Positions 42,821 through 52,251 of a DNA stretch of 64,000 nt are shown piece after piece. Where the stretch lies: NCBI GenBank assembly GCA_016292015.1, contig JAEEZY010000017.1, positions 1 through 64,000 on the forward strand. Direction: 5' to 3'. Made by a program: the position numbers and the translations under genes. Within the stretch, counting starts at the first letter, position 1; every line of letters starts with the position of its first letter. The stretch comes from Bacteroidales bacterium (GTDB lineage Bacteria > Bacteroidota > Bacteroidia > Bacteroidales > P3). The notes below the pieces were generated by a model. The model made no database searches. It saw only the letters and a program-made list of their open reading frames with translations, and was not told the origin of the DNA.

Positions 42821-43663
42821 ATGACACATATCAAATTTCTGAAACACAGCCTCTCGAAGGCAGCAATACTGGTCGCGACAGCCCTGTTGATGACCCTCAC
42901 CGCCTGCCACAGCGAGAAAAAGATCGTTTATTTCCAAGACACGAACGAAGACTCGAGAATACAGATGCAGGCCCTGCGGGTGGTGCGAGTGCGTCCGTCA
43001 GACAAAATCGCCATCATCGTGAAATGCGAAGACCCAGAGGCAAGCTCGCTCTTCAACCAGTTCACCATCAACCAAATCATGGGAAGCACCCAGCGCGTAA
43101 GCGTCACCGGTAGCAACGGCATCGTCGGCTACACCGTTGACGCCGACGGCAACATCGACTTCCCCGTTTTGGGCAAACTGCACGTCGCCGACCTCACCCG
43201 GCAGGAAATCGCAAACCTGATCAAAGACGAACTGGACAAGCAGGGACAGGCCCGTAACGCCAGCGTGACCGTCGAATTCGTCGATTTGGGAGTGACCGTC
43301 CTGGGCGAAGTCAAATCCCCCGGCCGAGTCAACATTAACCGCGACAGCTACACCCTCCTCGACGCCATCGCCGCCGCAGGCGACCTCACCATCGACGCAC
43401 GGCGCGACATCACCATCACCCGCATCGAGGGCGACACAGTGAAAAACTATATGGTTGACCTGCGTGACCAGCACAACGTCTATTCCTCGCCTGCCTTCTA
43501 CCTGAGCCAGAACGACGTCATCTACGCGGCACCGACAGCCAAGAAGGCCCGCACCTCGACCGTGAACGGCAACACCGTACTGAGCGCCTCCTTCTGGGTC
43601 AGCATCGCATCGCTCATCGCAACGGTTATCAACATAGGGTTCAACAACTTTGGCAACCATTAA
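42821..43663 (+). CDS. Wza-type polysaccharide export lipoprotein
   Basis: A protein of 280 residues from ATG at 42821; the in-frame ATG at 42803 is only a few bases from the predicted transcription start. The lipobox is LMTLTAC. A polysaccharide export domain follows (YTVDADGNIDFPVLGKLHVA, LTRQEIANLIKDEL) and a SLBB repeat (VTVLGEVKSPGRVNINRDSY, TLLDAIAAAGDL). A C-terminal hydrophobic segment (SASFWVSIASLIATVINIGF) may cross the outer membrane. It should form the outer-membrane exit for capsule or exopolysaccharide, with the Wzc-like kinase as inner partner. Confidence 0.9.
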   Translation: MTHIKFLKHSLSKAAILVATALLMTLTACHSEKKIVYFQDTNEDSRIQMQALRVVRVRPSDKIAIIVKCEDPEASSLFNQFTINQIMGSTQRVSVTGSNGIVGYTVDADGNIDFPVLGKLHVADLTRQEIANLIKDELDKQGQARNASVTVEFVDLGVTVLGEVKSPGRVNINRDSYTLLDAIAAAGDLTIDARRDITITRIEGDTVKNYMVDLRDQHNVYSSPAFYLSQNDVIYAAPTAKKARTSTVNGNTVLSASFWVSIASLIATVINIGFNNFGNH

Positions 43664-43709
43664 CCGAACCTCAAGCCCATTCAACCCCAACAACTAAAAC
43701 GACAAGGAA

Positions 43710-46172
43710 ATGGAAGAACAGATAAAGGAAACACAAGACTCCGGCATCGACATCAAATCGCTCATATTCATTTGCCTCAGCAAGTGGTATTGGTTCGCAA
43801 CATCGGTGTTTCTGGCCTTCGTGGTGGGAGTGTTTGTTTACTTATCGACAACACCGCAGTACGAACGCGGCATGCAGGTGCTCATCAAGTCCGACTCGCA
43901 GGGAGCAGGCGGCGTGATGGGCAACATCAACGAGTTCGGCACGTTTGGCAACTTTGGAGGCAACGTGACCACCGCCAACGAAATTCAGGCATTCCTCTCC
44001 AACGACCTTATCGCCCAGGTGGTCAACCGGATGCATCTGGACGTGGAATACGAGGAGCACGGCATCTTCCACGACAACGTACTCTATGGCGAACGCCTCC
44101 CCATACACGTCCAGTTCCTCGACCTGAAACTCGAGGATGTGGCACACATGCAGGCCACTGTTGACAGCACCGGGACATTCACCCTAAGCAGCTTCGACCT
44201 CAACGACGAATCGGTCAAAGGCTCGGTCAAGGCCCAAGTGAAAGACACCGTCGTGGTGAAAACCCCGATAGGACGCGTCAAAGTGTACCAGACCTCCCCG
44301 TACTACGAGCCAAAACTAACCATCAACGTAACCAAATACCCACAGCTGAACGCAATCAAAAGCTACAAGAAACGCCTTACCGCCACAAAGGTTGACAAGC
44401 AGGCCGACGTGATACGCCTGGCGATTGTTGACAAATCGAAACAGCGCGCCGACGACATCCTCGACTCCCTGATAACCGTCTATAACGAGCAGTGGGTGAA
44501 AGACAAGAACCAGATAGCAGTCAGCACCTCCGACTTCATCAACGAGAGGCTGAAGGTGATAGAGGAAGAGCTGTCGGGCGTGGACGAGAACATAGCCGGC
44601 TACAAGAGCTCGAACATGGTGCCCGACGTCAAGGCAGCAGCCAACCTCTACATGAACGAAGGCAGCCAGCTGAACGCACAGATAATGGATGTCAACAACC
44701 AACTCTACATGGCACAGTACATCCGCAACTACCTCGTTGACAAATCCAACATCACAAGCCCCATACCATCCATCTCGGGCATCACGAACAGCTCCATCGA
44801 CCGACAGATTTCGGAATACAACGAGCAGATACTGCGCAGGAACAACCTGGTGGCGCAGAGCAGCGAGCGCAACTCGCTGGTGGTAAGCGCCGACCGCTCG
44901 CTCGAGACACTGCGCCAGTCGATAATCTCGTCGATGGACAACAACATCACCGCCCTGAAGTCGCAGTTGCAGAACCTCGAACGCAACGAAGCCCGAATCA
45001 ACTCCAGAATATCGGCCAACCCCACACAGGCACGAAAGCTCCTGTCGGTCGAACGCCAGCAGTCGGTGAAAGAGGCCCTGTACCTCTACCTGTTGCAGAA
45101 ACGCGAGGAAAACGAGCTTTCGCAGGCCTTCACCGCCTACAACACCCGCATCATCGAACGCCCCACAGGCTCGCAGACACCCAAGTCGCCCCGCAGAAAC
45201 ATGATTCTCCTGGTCGCCATCGTCATAGGATTCGCCATCCCGGCCGCCATACTGTTCATCCAAGAGTCGATGAACACGAAAGTGCGTGGCCGCGACGATT
45301 TGAGCAACCTCCCGCTCTCTTTCCTGGGCGAAATACCCGAGCGCCTCTCGCGCGAAGACAGAAAGCTCGTGAACAAGATGAAGAAACACCTCGAGTTCTT
45401 CAAGAGATTCCGCAAGCCCAAATCATCCAACTCCAACCCGACAACCTCGCCGGTGGTTGTGAAGGAAGGCAAGCGCGACGTGCTGAACGAAGCCTTCCGC
45501 GTGCTGCGCACCAACCTTGAGTACATGTCCAACAAAGGCGAATGTACGGTGTTCCAGCAGACATCGCTCAACGCAGGAAGCGGCAAGAGCTTCATCAGCC
45601 TCAACCTCGGAATCTGCATCGCCATCAAGAAAAAACGCGTGCTGCTGATCGACGGCGACCTGCGGCGCGGAACCCTCTCGGTGTGCGTCAACAGCCCCAA
45701 CCGCGGCTTGAGCGAATATCTGAACGGCAGCGTGGAACTGAGCAACATCGGCGACGCAATATACAAGTTCTCCGGCTGCGAAACACTGGACGTGATGCCC
45801 ATCGGCAAGATGCCGCCGAACCCCACAGAGCTCATGGGCAACGGACGCTTCACCGATTTGATAAAGGAACTGCGCAAGCACTACGACTATATCTTCATCG
45901 ACTGCCCGCCCGTCGAAATTGTGGCAGACACCCAGATTGTCGCACAGGATGTTGACCGTTCGATATTCGTGGTACGAGCCGGTTTGATGGAAAAGAGCGC
46001 CCTGCCCGTGGTTCAGAAATACGCCGAGTCGGACAAACTGAAGAACACCGTCGTCGTGCTCAACGGCACCAAGTACCAGGGCGGCAGCTACTACGGCGGA
46101 CGCAAAGGCTACTACTACGGCAGCTACTACCACAGCTACGGCTACGGCAACAGGTATTACAACGCAGAATAA
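43710..46172 (+). CDS. Wzc-type polysaccharide co-polymerase and tyrosine autokinase
   Basis: A protein of 820 residues. Membrane helix 1 lies at about 30-50 (WYWFATSVFLAFVVGVFVYL). A Wzz domain and long periplasmic coiled coil follow, then helix 2 at about 495-515 (MILLVAIVIGFAIPAAILFI). The cytoplasmic BY-kinase domain has Walker A in SLNAGSGKSFISLNLG, Walker A' in VLLIDGDLRRGTL and Walker B in YDYIFIDCPPVEIV. The C-terminus is a dense tyrosine cluster (GGSYYGGRKGYYYGSYYHSY), the autophosphorylation tail. It controls polymer length and export. It lies between the Wza-like gene and the phosphatase, six bases from the latter. Confidence 0.95.
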   Translation: MEEQIKETQDSGIDIKSLIFICLSKWYWFATSVFLAFVVGVFVYLSTTPQYERGMQVLIKSDSQGAGGVMGNINEFGTFGNFGGNVTTANEIQAFLSNDLIAQVVNRMHLDVEYEEHGIFHDNVLYGERLPIHVQFLDLKLEDVAHMQATVDSTGTFTLSSFDLNDESVKGSVKAQVKDTVVVKTPIGRVKVYQTSPYYEPKLTINVTKYPQLNAIKSYKKRLTATKVDKQADVIRLAIVDKSKQRADDILDSLITVYNEQWVKDKNQIAVSTSDFINERLKVIEEELSGVDENIAGYKSSNMVPDVKAAANLYMNEGSQLNAQIMDVNNQLYMAQYIRNYLVDKSNITSPIPSISGITNSSIDRQISEYNEQILRRNNLVAQSSERNSLVVSADRSLETLRQSIISSMDNNITALKSQLQNLERNEARINSRISANPTQARKLLSVERQQSVKEALYLYLLQKREENELSQAFTAYNTRIIERPTGSQTPKSPRRNMILLVAIVIGFAIPAAILFIQESMNTKVRGRDDLSNLPLSFLGEIPERLSREDRKLVNKMKKHLEFFKRFRKPKSSNSNPTTSPVVVKEGKRDVLNEAFRVLRTNLEYMSNKGECTVFQQTSLNAGSGKSFISLNLGICIAIKKKRVLLIDGDLRRGTLSVCVNSPNRGLSEYLNGSVELSNIGDAIYKFSGCETLDVMPIGKMPPNPTELMGNGRFTDLIKELRKHYDYIFIDCPPVEIVADTQIVAQDVDRSIFVVRAGLMEKSALPVVQKYAESDKLKNTVVVLNGTKYQGGSYYGGRKGYYYGSYYHSYGYGNRYYNAE

Positions 46173-46177
46173 CACTT

Positions 46178-46906
46178 ATGTCGCTGTTCAACCCACAAAA
46201 GACCCTTGGCGAAGCCGGATTCTTTGAAGGCTTGGTCGATTTCCACAGCCACATACTTCCCGGGGTGGATGACGGCATAAAAGAGATGGAGCACTCGCTT
46301 CAGGTTCTCGACTACTATGAGCGGAAGGGCGTAAGCACCGTGTGGTGCACACCGCATGTCTATGAAGACCTGCCCAACAAGACCGACGATCTGAAAGAAC
46401 GCTTTGAGCAACTGAAAGAAGCCTACAAAGGAAAGATACGGCTGATGCTTGCGGCGGAATATATGCTTGACCACGAGTTCGCCTCACGCCTTGCCGACGG
46501 CGACCTGCTACCCATCGGCGACGACCACGACCATCTGCTTGTGGAGACAAGTTTCTTCAACGGCCCTGAAAACCTGGAACAGCTTTTCCGTCAGATTCTC
46601 TCGAAAGGCTTCTACCCCGTGCTTGCCCATCCCGAGCGATATATCTACATGGGCAAGAGCGACTACCTCAAGTGGAAGGAGATGAAAGTGAAGTTCCAGC
46701 TCAACTACACCGCGCTCGCCGGCCTCTACGGCAAAGAGGCTCAGCAAAAGGCCACCTGGCTGCTGAGTAACGAGATGTACGACGCCTGCGGGAGCGACCT
46801 CCACAACGTGCGTTTCGTGACCGAAGAGAAGAGCGAGTTGGCAACAATGCGCATCAAATCCAAATCGGTCGTGAAGTTGCTAAACATCAAGCGACCAAAC
46901 TGCTGA
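46178..46906 (+). CDS. CpsB/YwqE-type tyrosine-protein phosphatase
   Basis: A protein of 242 residues of the PHP-fold phosphatase family: LVDFHSHILPGVDDGIKEME at the N-terminus, CTPHVYEDLPN, then LAAEYMLDHEF, VLAHPERYIY and ACGSDLHNVR supply the metal-binding His/Asp/Glu set. It removes phosphate from the tyrosine tail of the kinase encoded just upstream, so the two form a control cycle for polysaccharide export. It is the last gene of the three-gene set; no glycosyltransferases follow. Confidence 0.92.
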   Translation: MSLFNPQKTLGEAGFFEGLVDFHSHILPGVDDGIKEMEHSLQVLDYYERKGVSTVWCTPHVYEDLPNKTDDLKERFEQLKEAYKGKIRLMLAAEYMLDHEFASRLADGDLLPIGDDHDHLLVETSFFNGPENLEQLFRQILSKGFYPVLAHPERYIYMGKSDYLKWKEMKVKFQLNYTALAGLYGKEAQQKATWLLSNEMYDACGSDLHNVRFVTEEKSELATMRIKSKSVVKLLNIKRPNC

Positions 46907-47047
46907 ATCAAGACTTATCAACCATTGTTGATTAAATCTTTAAATATCACGCTGAAAAAGTGGTATTAAATTGGTACTTTTACAAGCCGTAAAAGTAAGC
47001 ACTTACTGCGCTAATTATTTAATTTACGCAATCTTAACCAGTTCGTT

Positions 47048-48001
47048 ATGGATTATCGGAGTGAACTTGAATGCCAATTGTCGGCCCTTAAGGAAATGAT
47101 TGACAGCATGTCGATAGACGAAAAGGGGCTGCCGTTGATAGAAAAAGACATTATTTTGGAGCGCCTGCGTGAGGTGTACTCCTATGTGAGCGCCTGCCCC
47201 ATCAAGACGGTCGAGGCCACAGCCACAGCCGCCCCCAAGGTTGAGAAACCGGCAAGCGAACCACTCTTTGCCCCCCCCGAGAGAAGCGACGAGGTAGAGT
47301 ATGTGGCCCAGCCCATTATGGACGACGTGAAAGACGAAGGCTACGAGAATCTTTTCACCGATGAACCGGCTGCAGAAAGTCAGGCGCCTGAAAGTACGTT
47401 CAAGCCCGAAGCAGAGCCTACAGCCGAACCCCACGTCGAACCAGAGGCAACCGTTGAGGAAGAAACGGTAGTTGAAGAAACACCGACGCCAGAGCCAGAA
47501 GTCGTTGCCGAAGCCGAAACAACCCCGGCAGACAAAGAAGAGGCTGTTCCTGAACCCGCACCAGAGCCAGAACCCACACCCGCACCAGAGCCCGCAGCCG
47601 CTCCAGAACAGCAGAAAGAGCAGTCAGAGAAAACAGCCAACCAAGAGCTGTCGCTATTTGAATACCTGTCGAAGAACCAAGAAGGCAAACAGCCTCAAAC
47701 CATCGGCGACCGCTTTGAACAGAACCACACAGACCTTGGCGACAAACTGTCGCAACAGGTGTCGTCGCATAAAGTCTCCGACCTGCGGACCGTCATCAAC
47801 ATCAACGACAAGTTCAGCTTTGTCGGTGCACTCTTCCACAACAACATGCGCGCCTACACCGACTTCATACTGCGCCTCAACGCGATAGACAACCGCGACG
47901 AAGCCATCAACTACATAAGTGAAGTGGCACAGCAGTACAGTTGGAACATGGACTCTATTGAAGTAAAGACCTTCAACAAGATACTCGACCGCAAATTCTG
48001 A
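47048..48001 (+). CDS. Conserved protein with Glu/Pro/Ala-rich linker, upstream of gmk
   Basis: A protein of 317 residues with no signal peptide. Residues 1-55 form a helical N-terminal domain (ELECQLSALKEMIDSMSIDE). Residues 56-205 are a long, low-complexity Pro/Glu/Ala linker (VPEPAPEPEPTPAPEPAAAP). Residues 215-317 form a conserved C-terminal domain (VSDLRTVININDKFSFVGAL, FHNNMRAYTDFILRLN). I know of similar C-terminal domains only as Bacteroidota proteins of unknown function. It starts a tight run, with gmk beginning four bases after its stop, so a housekeeping or cell-division-linked role is possible. Confidence 0.7.
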   Translation: MDYRSELECQLSALKEMIDSMSIDEKGLPLIEKDIILERLREVYSYVSACPIKTVEATATAAPKVEKPASEPLFAPPERSDEVEYVAQPIMDDVKDEGYENLFTDEPAAESQAPESTFKPEAEPTAEPHVEPEATVEEETVVEETPTPEPEVVAEAETTPADKEEAVPEPAPEPEPTPAPEPAAAPEQQKEQSEKTANQELSLFEYLSKNQEGKQPQTIGDRFEQNHTDLGDKLSQQVSSHKVSDLRTVININDKFSFVGALFHNNMRAYTDFILRLNAIDNRDEAINYISEVAQQYSWNMDSIEVKTFNKILDRKF

Positions 48002-48005
48002 CACT

Positions 48006-48575
48006 ATGGATAACCGCAAAGCCATTCTTTTCTCCGCCCCGTCGGGTTCCGGCAAGACAACCATCATCAAGCAGCTCAGCAAACGCTACGATTGTTTTGA
48101 ATTCTCCATATCCGCCACCTCTCGGGCTCCGAGAGAGGGAGAGAAGGATGGGGTGGACTACTACTACATCTCCTACGATGATTTCAAGACACGTGCCGCA
48201 CAGGGCGACTTCCTTGAATGGGAAGAGGTTTACCAAGGCTTATGCTACGGCACCCTGAAGTCAGAAATAGAACGCATCTGGAACAACGGGCACGTGATAG
48301 TGTTCGATGTCGATGTGATGGGAGGCAAGAACCTGAAACGCTTTTTCGGCGACGCCGCACTGTCCATCTTCGTGATGCCGCCAAGCATCGAAGTGCTGGA
48401 GCAGCGTCTGCGCAGCCGCGGCACCGAGACAGAGGAAGCCATAGCAAAACGCCTCAGCCGCTCTGCCATCGAACTGAACGAGGCACCGTCGTTCGACGTG
48501 ACCATCGTGAACGACGACCTGCAGACCGCCATTGACGAAGCGGTGAAAGTGATTGACCAGTTTTTGAACCAATAG
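48006..48575 (+). CDS. gmk: Guanylate kinase
   Basis: A protein of 189 residues: P-loop ILFSAPSGSGKTTIIKQL, ISATSRAPREGEKDGVDYYY as the GMP-binding signature, and FLEWEEVYQGLCYGTLKSEI. It phosphorylates GMP to GDP with ATP in the cytoplasm. It lies four bases after the upstream gene and two bases before mreC, so this is one transcript. Confidence 0.97.
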   Translation: MDNRKAILFSAPSGSGKTTIIKQLSKRYDCFEFSISATSRAPREGEKDGVDYYYISYDDFKTRAAQGDFLEWEEVYQGLCYGTLKSEIERIWNNGHVIVFDVDVMGGKNLKRFFGDAALSIFVMPPSIEVLEQRLRSRGTETEEAIAKRLSRSAIELNEAPSFDVTIVNDDLQTAIDEAVKVIDQFLNQ

Positions 48576-48577
48576 CC

Positions 48578-49408
48578 ATGCGACGCCTATTCGAACTGCT
48601 GAAACGTCTGGATTACGTGTTCGTGTTCCTCGCACTGATTGTTGTCTCCATCGTGCTCATCGTGCAGAACACCCACTATCAGCGTTCGGTCATGCTCGGA
48701 TGGACCACCGCCATAGTCGGCTCATGGTCGTCTCAGGTGTCGTCATTCGGCGAATATTTCCATCTGAAAACCGAAAACGAGAAACTTGCGGCAGAAAACG
48801 CCCGTCTGCGCGCGCACCTGAACGAATCCTACATTTCCTACACGACACCCTCGTTTACCGTTGACGACACCGTTTACAACCAGCGCTACAGCTACACAGA
48901 GGCCAAGGTGATAAAGAACACTTGGACAAAACGCAACAACTACCTCATGATAAACAAGGGCAGCGCGCAGGGTGTGCATCCCGACATGGCGGTCATCTCG
49001 CCACAGGGAGTTGTCGGTGTGGTGCTGAACTGCACAAAGAATTTCGCCACTATCATGCCGGTGCTACACTCTTCCAGCCAGCACAGTGTCAGTGTGCGCC
49101 GTACCAAGACCAACGGGACACTGCTGTGGGACGGGAAAGACTACCGCTACGCCACAGTCATCGACATCCCCACAACCTACAAACTCTACAAAAACGACAC
49201 CATAGTCACCTCAGGCATGGCCAACGACTTCCCAGAGGGAATACCGGTGGGATATGTCGAATCGTTCGATTCAGAGAAGAACAACGGATTCTACGAGATA
49301 AAAATCAAGCTTTCAACCGACTTCAACAAACTCGGATATGTCTATATTGTCGAGAACCGATTCCGAGCTGAGCAAGATGCACTTTTAAAGGCACTACCCG
49401 AAAAATAA
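48578..49408 (+). CDS. mreC: Rod shape-determining protein MreC
   Basis: A protein of 276 residues with one N-terminal membrane helix (YVFVFLALIVVSIVLIVQNT), a coiled coil (LKTENEKLAAENARLRAHLN) and the MreC beta domain (YLMINKGSAQGVHPDMAVIS, PQGVVGVVLNC, IVTSGMANDFPEGIPVGYVE). It forms a periplasmic scaffold for the elongasome. It is followed by mreD but mreB, pbp2 and rodA are not in the window, so the usual mre cluster is split. Confidence 0.93.
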   Translation: MRRLFELLKRLDYVFVFLALIVVSIVLIVQNTHYQRSVMLGWTTAIVGSWSSQVSSFGEYFHLKTENEKLAAENARLRAHLNESYISYTTPSFTVDDTVYNQRYSYTEAKVIKNTWTKRNNYLMINKGSAQGVHPDMAVISPQGVVGVVLNCTKNFATIMPVLHSSSQHSVSVRRTKTNGTLLWDGKDYRYATVIDIPTTYKLYKNDTIVTSGMANDFPEGIPVGYVESFDSEKNNGFYEIKIKLSTDFNKLGYVYIVENRFRAEQDALLKALPEK

Positions 49409-49415
49409 GAACCCC

Positions 49416-49934
49416 ATGCGAGGCATTGTCATAAGAAACATACTACGCTTCATTACGCTGATAGTCGTTCAAATCCTGGTCTTGAACAACATCTACCTCG
49501 GAGGCTATATCACACCGATGCTCTATGCGATGTTCATCCTCATGCTTCCCAACCGTGTCGGCCGCATATACACATTGCTGATTGCCTTCCTTCTGGGTCT
49601 TAGCATAGACGTGTGCTCCAATATGCTGGGATTCCACGCCTGCGCGACCACTGTGATGGCTTTCTGCCGCATCACCTTTGCAGAAAGAATCATCACACGA
49701 GGCGACGATGTCTATATAGACACACCCAGCATCTTCAGCGTGCAGCCGCAGTACTTCATATACTACGCCGCACTGCTGCTGTTCATCCACTCGCTGGTGT
49801 TCTTCTCGCTCGACTACTTCAACTTCGCCGACATATTCAGAATAATCATCTCATCGGCGCTTACCACGATTGCCACACTTCTGCTGGTCATTATATGGCA
49901 GATGCTGTTCAACCACAAGAAACAAAAGAGATGA
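49416..49934 (+). CDS. mreD: Rod shape-determining protein MreD
   Basis: A protein of 172 residues with five or six membrane helices (for example FITLIVVQILVLNNIYLGGY, IYTLLIAFLLGLSIDVCSNM) and the MreD-like pattern GLSIDVCSNMLGFHACATTV. It partners MreC in cell-wall elongation. The stop overlaps the next start as ATGA, tying its translation to the PorZ-like gene. Confidence 0.88.
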   Translation: MRGIVIRNILRFITLIVVQILVLNNIYLGGYITPMLYAMFILMLPNRVGRIYTLLIAFLLGLSIDVCSNMLGFHACATTVMAFCRITFAERIITRGDDVYIDTPSIFSVQPQYFIYYAALLLFIHSLVFFSLDYFNFADIFRIIISSALTTIATLLLVIIWQMLFNHKKQKR

Positions 49935-52246
49935 AACCGTGCCGTCTTCTATTACCCCTCCTGCTTGCAGGCCTGTTGCTGTCGTTACCGACAGCGTCGG
50001 CACAGCGCATAGGACAGTGGACCCCATACCTTTCTTACAACAAGATACTGCATGTGGAGGATGCGCAGACACGTGTGTATGCCGCCACCGACAAAGGGCT
50101 GTTCTACTACGACACGGAGGACCTTACGGTAACCCCCGTCGCCAAAGGGTCGGGGCTGAGCGACATCGGTATAAGCACAATAGCCTACGACCGACAGTCA
50201 CGCTCGCTGTTTGTGGCTTACAACAACGGCAACCTTGACATACTGCAGAACGACGCGACCTTCAACGTGTCGGGCATCAAACAATGGGTTTATTCGGGCG
50301 ACAAAAGCATCCACTCCATAGCGTTCGACGGGAAAAAGGCCTATCTTGCCTGTGGGTTCGGACTTGTGGTGGTCAACATAAGCCGCAAAGAAATAGAGGA
50401 CACATATTATTTTTCGGACGACTTCGCGGCCAACTGTGCGGTGTATGACGTAGCGTTCACCGACTCACTCATATACATATCCACCTCGAAGGGGCTTCTG
50501 CATGCGCCGAAAGGGAGCCAGGTCCTGAACATCGAGAGCACCTGGACAGCCGACGCAGCGGCCCCATGGGACACCGCCATGCCGCAGCGTCTTGCAGTTG
50601 TCGGTAACCGATTGGCGGTAACCGCAATGACCACCGACCCTACGATTCTGACCCTCTACCTTGAAACGGATGAAGGCTATGCCAAAGTAACACGAGGGGC
50701 GATTAGTTCAGTACGCGTATGCGACACCATTATGGTGGTGGCGATGTGGGATTCTGTGGCGATGTATTCGCCAAACGGGAGCCATCTGCAGACGGTCAGC
50801 CAGTTCATCTACGGCGACATACTTGCACACGACGTAATACGGACCAAGGACGGACGGCTCTGGATAGGGCACGACTGGGCAGGCATGGTGGTTGTGAGCG
50901 ACGACGGATCGACGTTCACCACCGCACCCGACGGTCCCATGTCCGACAACGTATATCGGATACGCCCCATAACCGGCGGTGTGGCAGTGTGTCCGGGAGG
51001 GAAGTCGGGCGTCAACGCCAGTCTATACATAGACGGCAACATATATATATACAAGAACCACACCTGGGGTCAGCTGGACAAGTCGGGCACAACGGAATGG
51101 ATTCACGACATAGTCGATGTGGCGGAGAATCCGAACGACAACCACATCCTTGCAGCAGGATCATGGGGACGAGGGCTGGTGGAGATAAAAGACAACGCAG
51201 TTCAGACAATCTATGACACCGCGAACAGCGACGGAGCCCTGGATGCCTACGTCAGCGGCAATTTCAGCACACTCCGAATCGGGTCAGTTGCCTACGACTA
51301 CAACGGGACGCTATGGATGCTCAATGCCATGTCGGACAATGGGCTGGTAGCACATTACTATGACGGCACGTGGGAAGCCTTCAACACGGCTCGAGTGGTG
51401 AACGGCGCCTTAACCAACAACCTCGTTTTTGACACCTTGACAGGATATCTATGGTTTTCTGGGCGGAACAACCGAATCTTTGTGCATAACGGAGGCGACC
51501 TTATCGCATGGGTTGACCCCAACCAGGGAAGCAGACTGCAGACAGGACAGGTCAACTGCATGGTGCAGGACCAAAACGGCCATATCTGGATAGGGACGGA
51601 CAAGGGAATCAAGGTGATATATGACGGCTACAAGGCCTTCGACAACGGAGGCAACGGGGAGCTGTCGCCAGTGTCGTGCTCCAACATACTCTTCTCGGAA
51701 GGGGAACTGGTGGAGTATCTGCTGGCGTACGAGTCGATTACCGCCATAGCAGTGGATGGAGCCAACCGCAAGTGGATAGGCACCGCTGCCGGCGGCCTCT
51801 ACCTGCTCTCGTCCACAGGACTGGAACAGATAGAGAACTTCACGGTGGAGAACAGTCCGCTTTTCTCGAACAAGATAGTGGCCGTCGGCATACACCCCAT
51901 CACAGGCGAAGTGCTCGTGGGCACTGACATGGGGCTACAGTCGTACCGCTCGACGGCGACCTACGCAGAGGCGGAACCAGAGAAGAAGATTCATGTGTTT
52001 CCCAACCCAGTAAGGCCAGAATATGACGGGCCGGTGGCGATGCGCGGATTCACACGCAACGCCATAGTGCATATTACCGACGAGGCGGGGCATGTGGTGT
52101 ATAGCACCCGCGCTGACGGAGGGCAGGCGATATGGTATATACGCAACAACTCGGGAGTGAGAGTCAGCAGCGGAGTGTATTTTGTGTTTGCGTCGGACGA
52201 GGAAGGGCACAACAAGTCGGTGGGGAAAATACTGGTAATAAAGTAA
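49931..52246 (+). CDS. porZ: PorZ-like type IX secretion beta-propeller protein
   Basis: A protein of 771 residues. ATG at 49931 is chosen because it overlaps the mreD stop and gives the signal peptide MKPCRLLLPLLLAGLLLSLP (cleaved after TASAQ). Residues 26-690 hold propeller blades of the two-component-regulator type (DGRLWIGHDWAGMVVVSDDG, GHIWIGTDKGIKVIYDG, RKWIGTAAGGLYLLS). The C-terminus has a type A sorting-like domain (VFPNPVRPEYDG, then VVYSTRADGGQAIWYIRNNS). Size and layout match PorZ of Porphyromonas gingivalis (about 776 residues), a part of the attachment complex that hands A-LPS to the sortase PorU. It lies between mreD and recO. Confidence 0.85.
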   Translation: MKPCRLLLPLLLAGLLLSLPTASAQRIGQWTPYLSYNKILHVEDAQTRVYAATDKGLFYYDTEDLTVTPVAKGSGLSDIGISTIAYDRQSRSLFVAYNNGNLDILQNDATFNVSGIKQWVYSGDKSIHSIAFDGKKAYLACGFGLVVVNISRKEIEDTYYFSDDFAANCAVYDVAFTDSLIYISTSKGLLHAPKGSQVLNIESTWTADAAAPWDTAMPQRLAVVGNRLAVTAMTTDPTILTLYLETDEGYAKVTRGAISSVRVCDTIMVVAMWDSVAMYSPNGSHLQTVSQFIYGDILAHDVIRTKDGRLWIGHDWAGMVVVSDDGSTFTTAPDGPMSDNVYRIRPITGGVAVCPGGKSGVNASLYIDGNIYIYKNHTWGQLDKSGTTEWIHDIVDVAENPNDNHILAAGSWGRGLVEIKDNAVQTIYDTANSDGALDAYVSGNFSTLRIGSVAYDYNGTLWMLNAMSDNGLVAHYYDGTWEAFNTARVVNGALTNNLVFDTLTGYLWFSGRNNRIFVHNGGDLIAWVDPNQGSRLQTGQVNCMVQDQNGHIWIGTDKGIKVIYDGYKAFDNGGNGELSPVSCSNILFSEGELVEYLLAYESITAIAVDGANRKWIGTAAGGLYLLSSTGLEQIENFTVENSPLFSNKIVAVGIHPITGEVLVGTDMGLQSYRSTATYAEAEPEKKIHVFPNPVRPEYDGPVAMRGFTRNAIVHITDEAGHVVYSTRADGGQAIWYIRNNSGVRVSSGVYFVFASDEEGHNKSVGKILVIK

Positions 52247-52251
52247 CGACG

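Noticed and set aside
49613..49930. Longer start for the PorZ-like gene inside mreD
   Set aside because: The upstream part is mreD in another frame; the ATG at 49931 gives a clean signal peptide and ATGA coupling.
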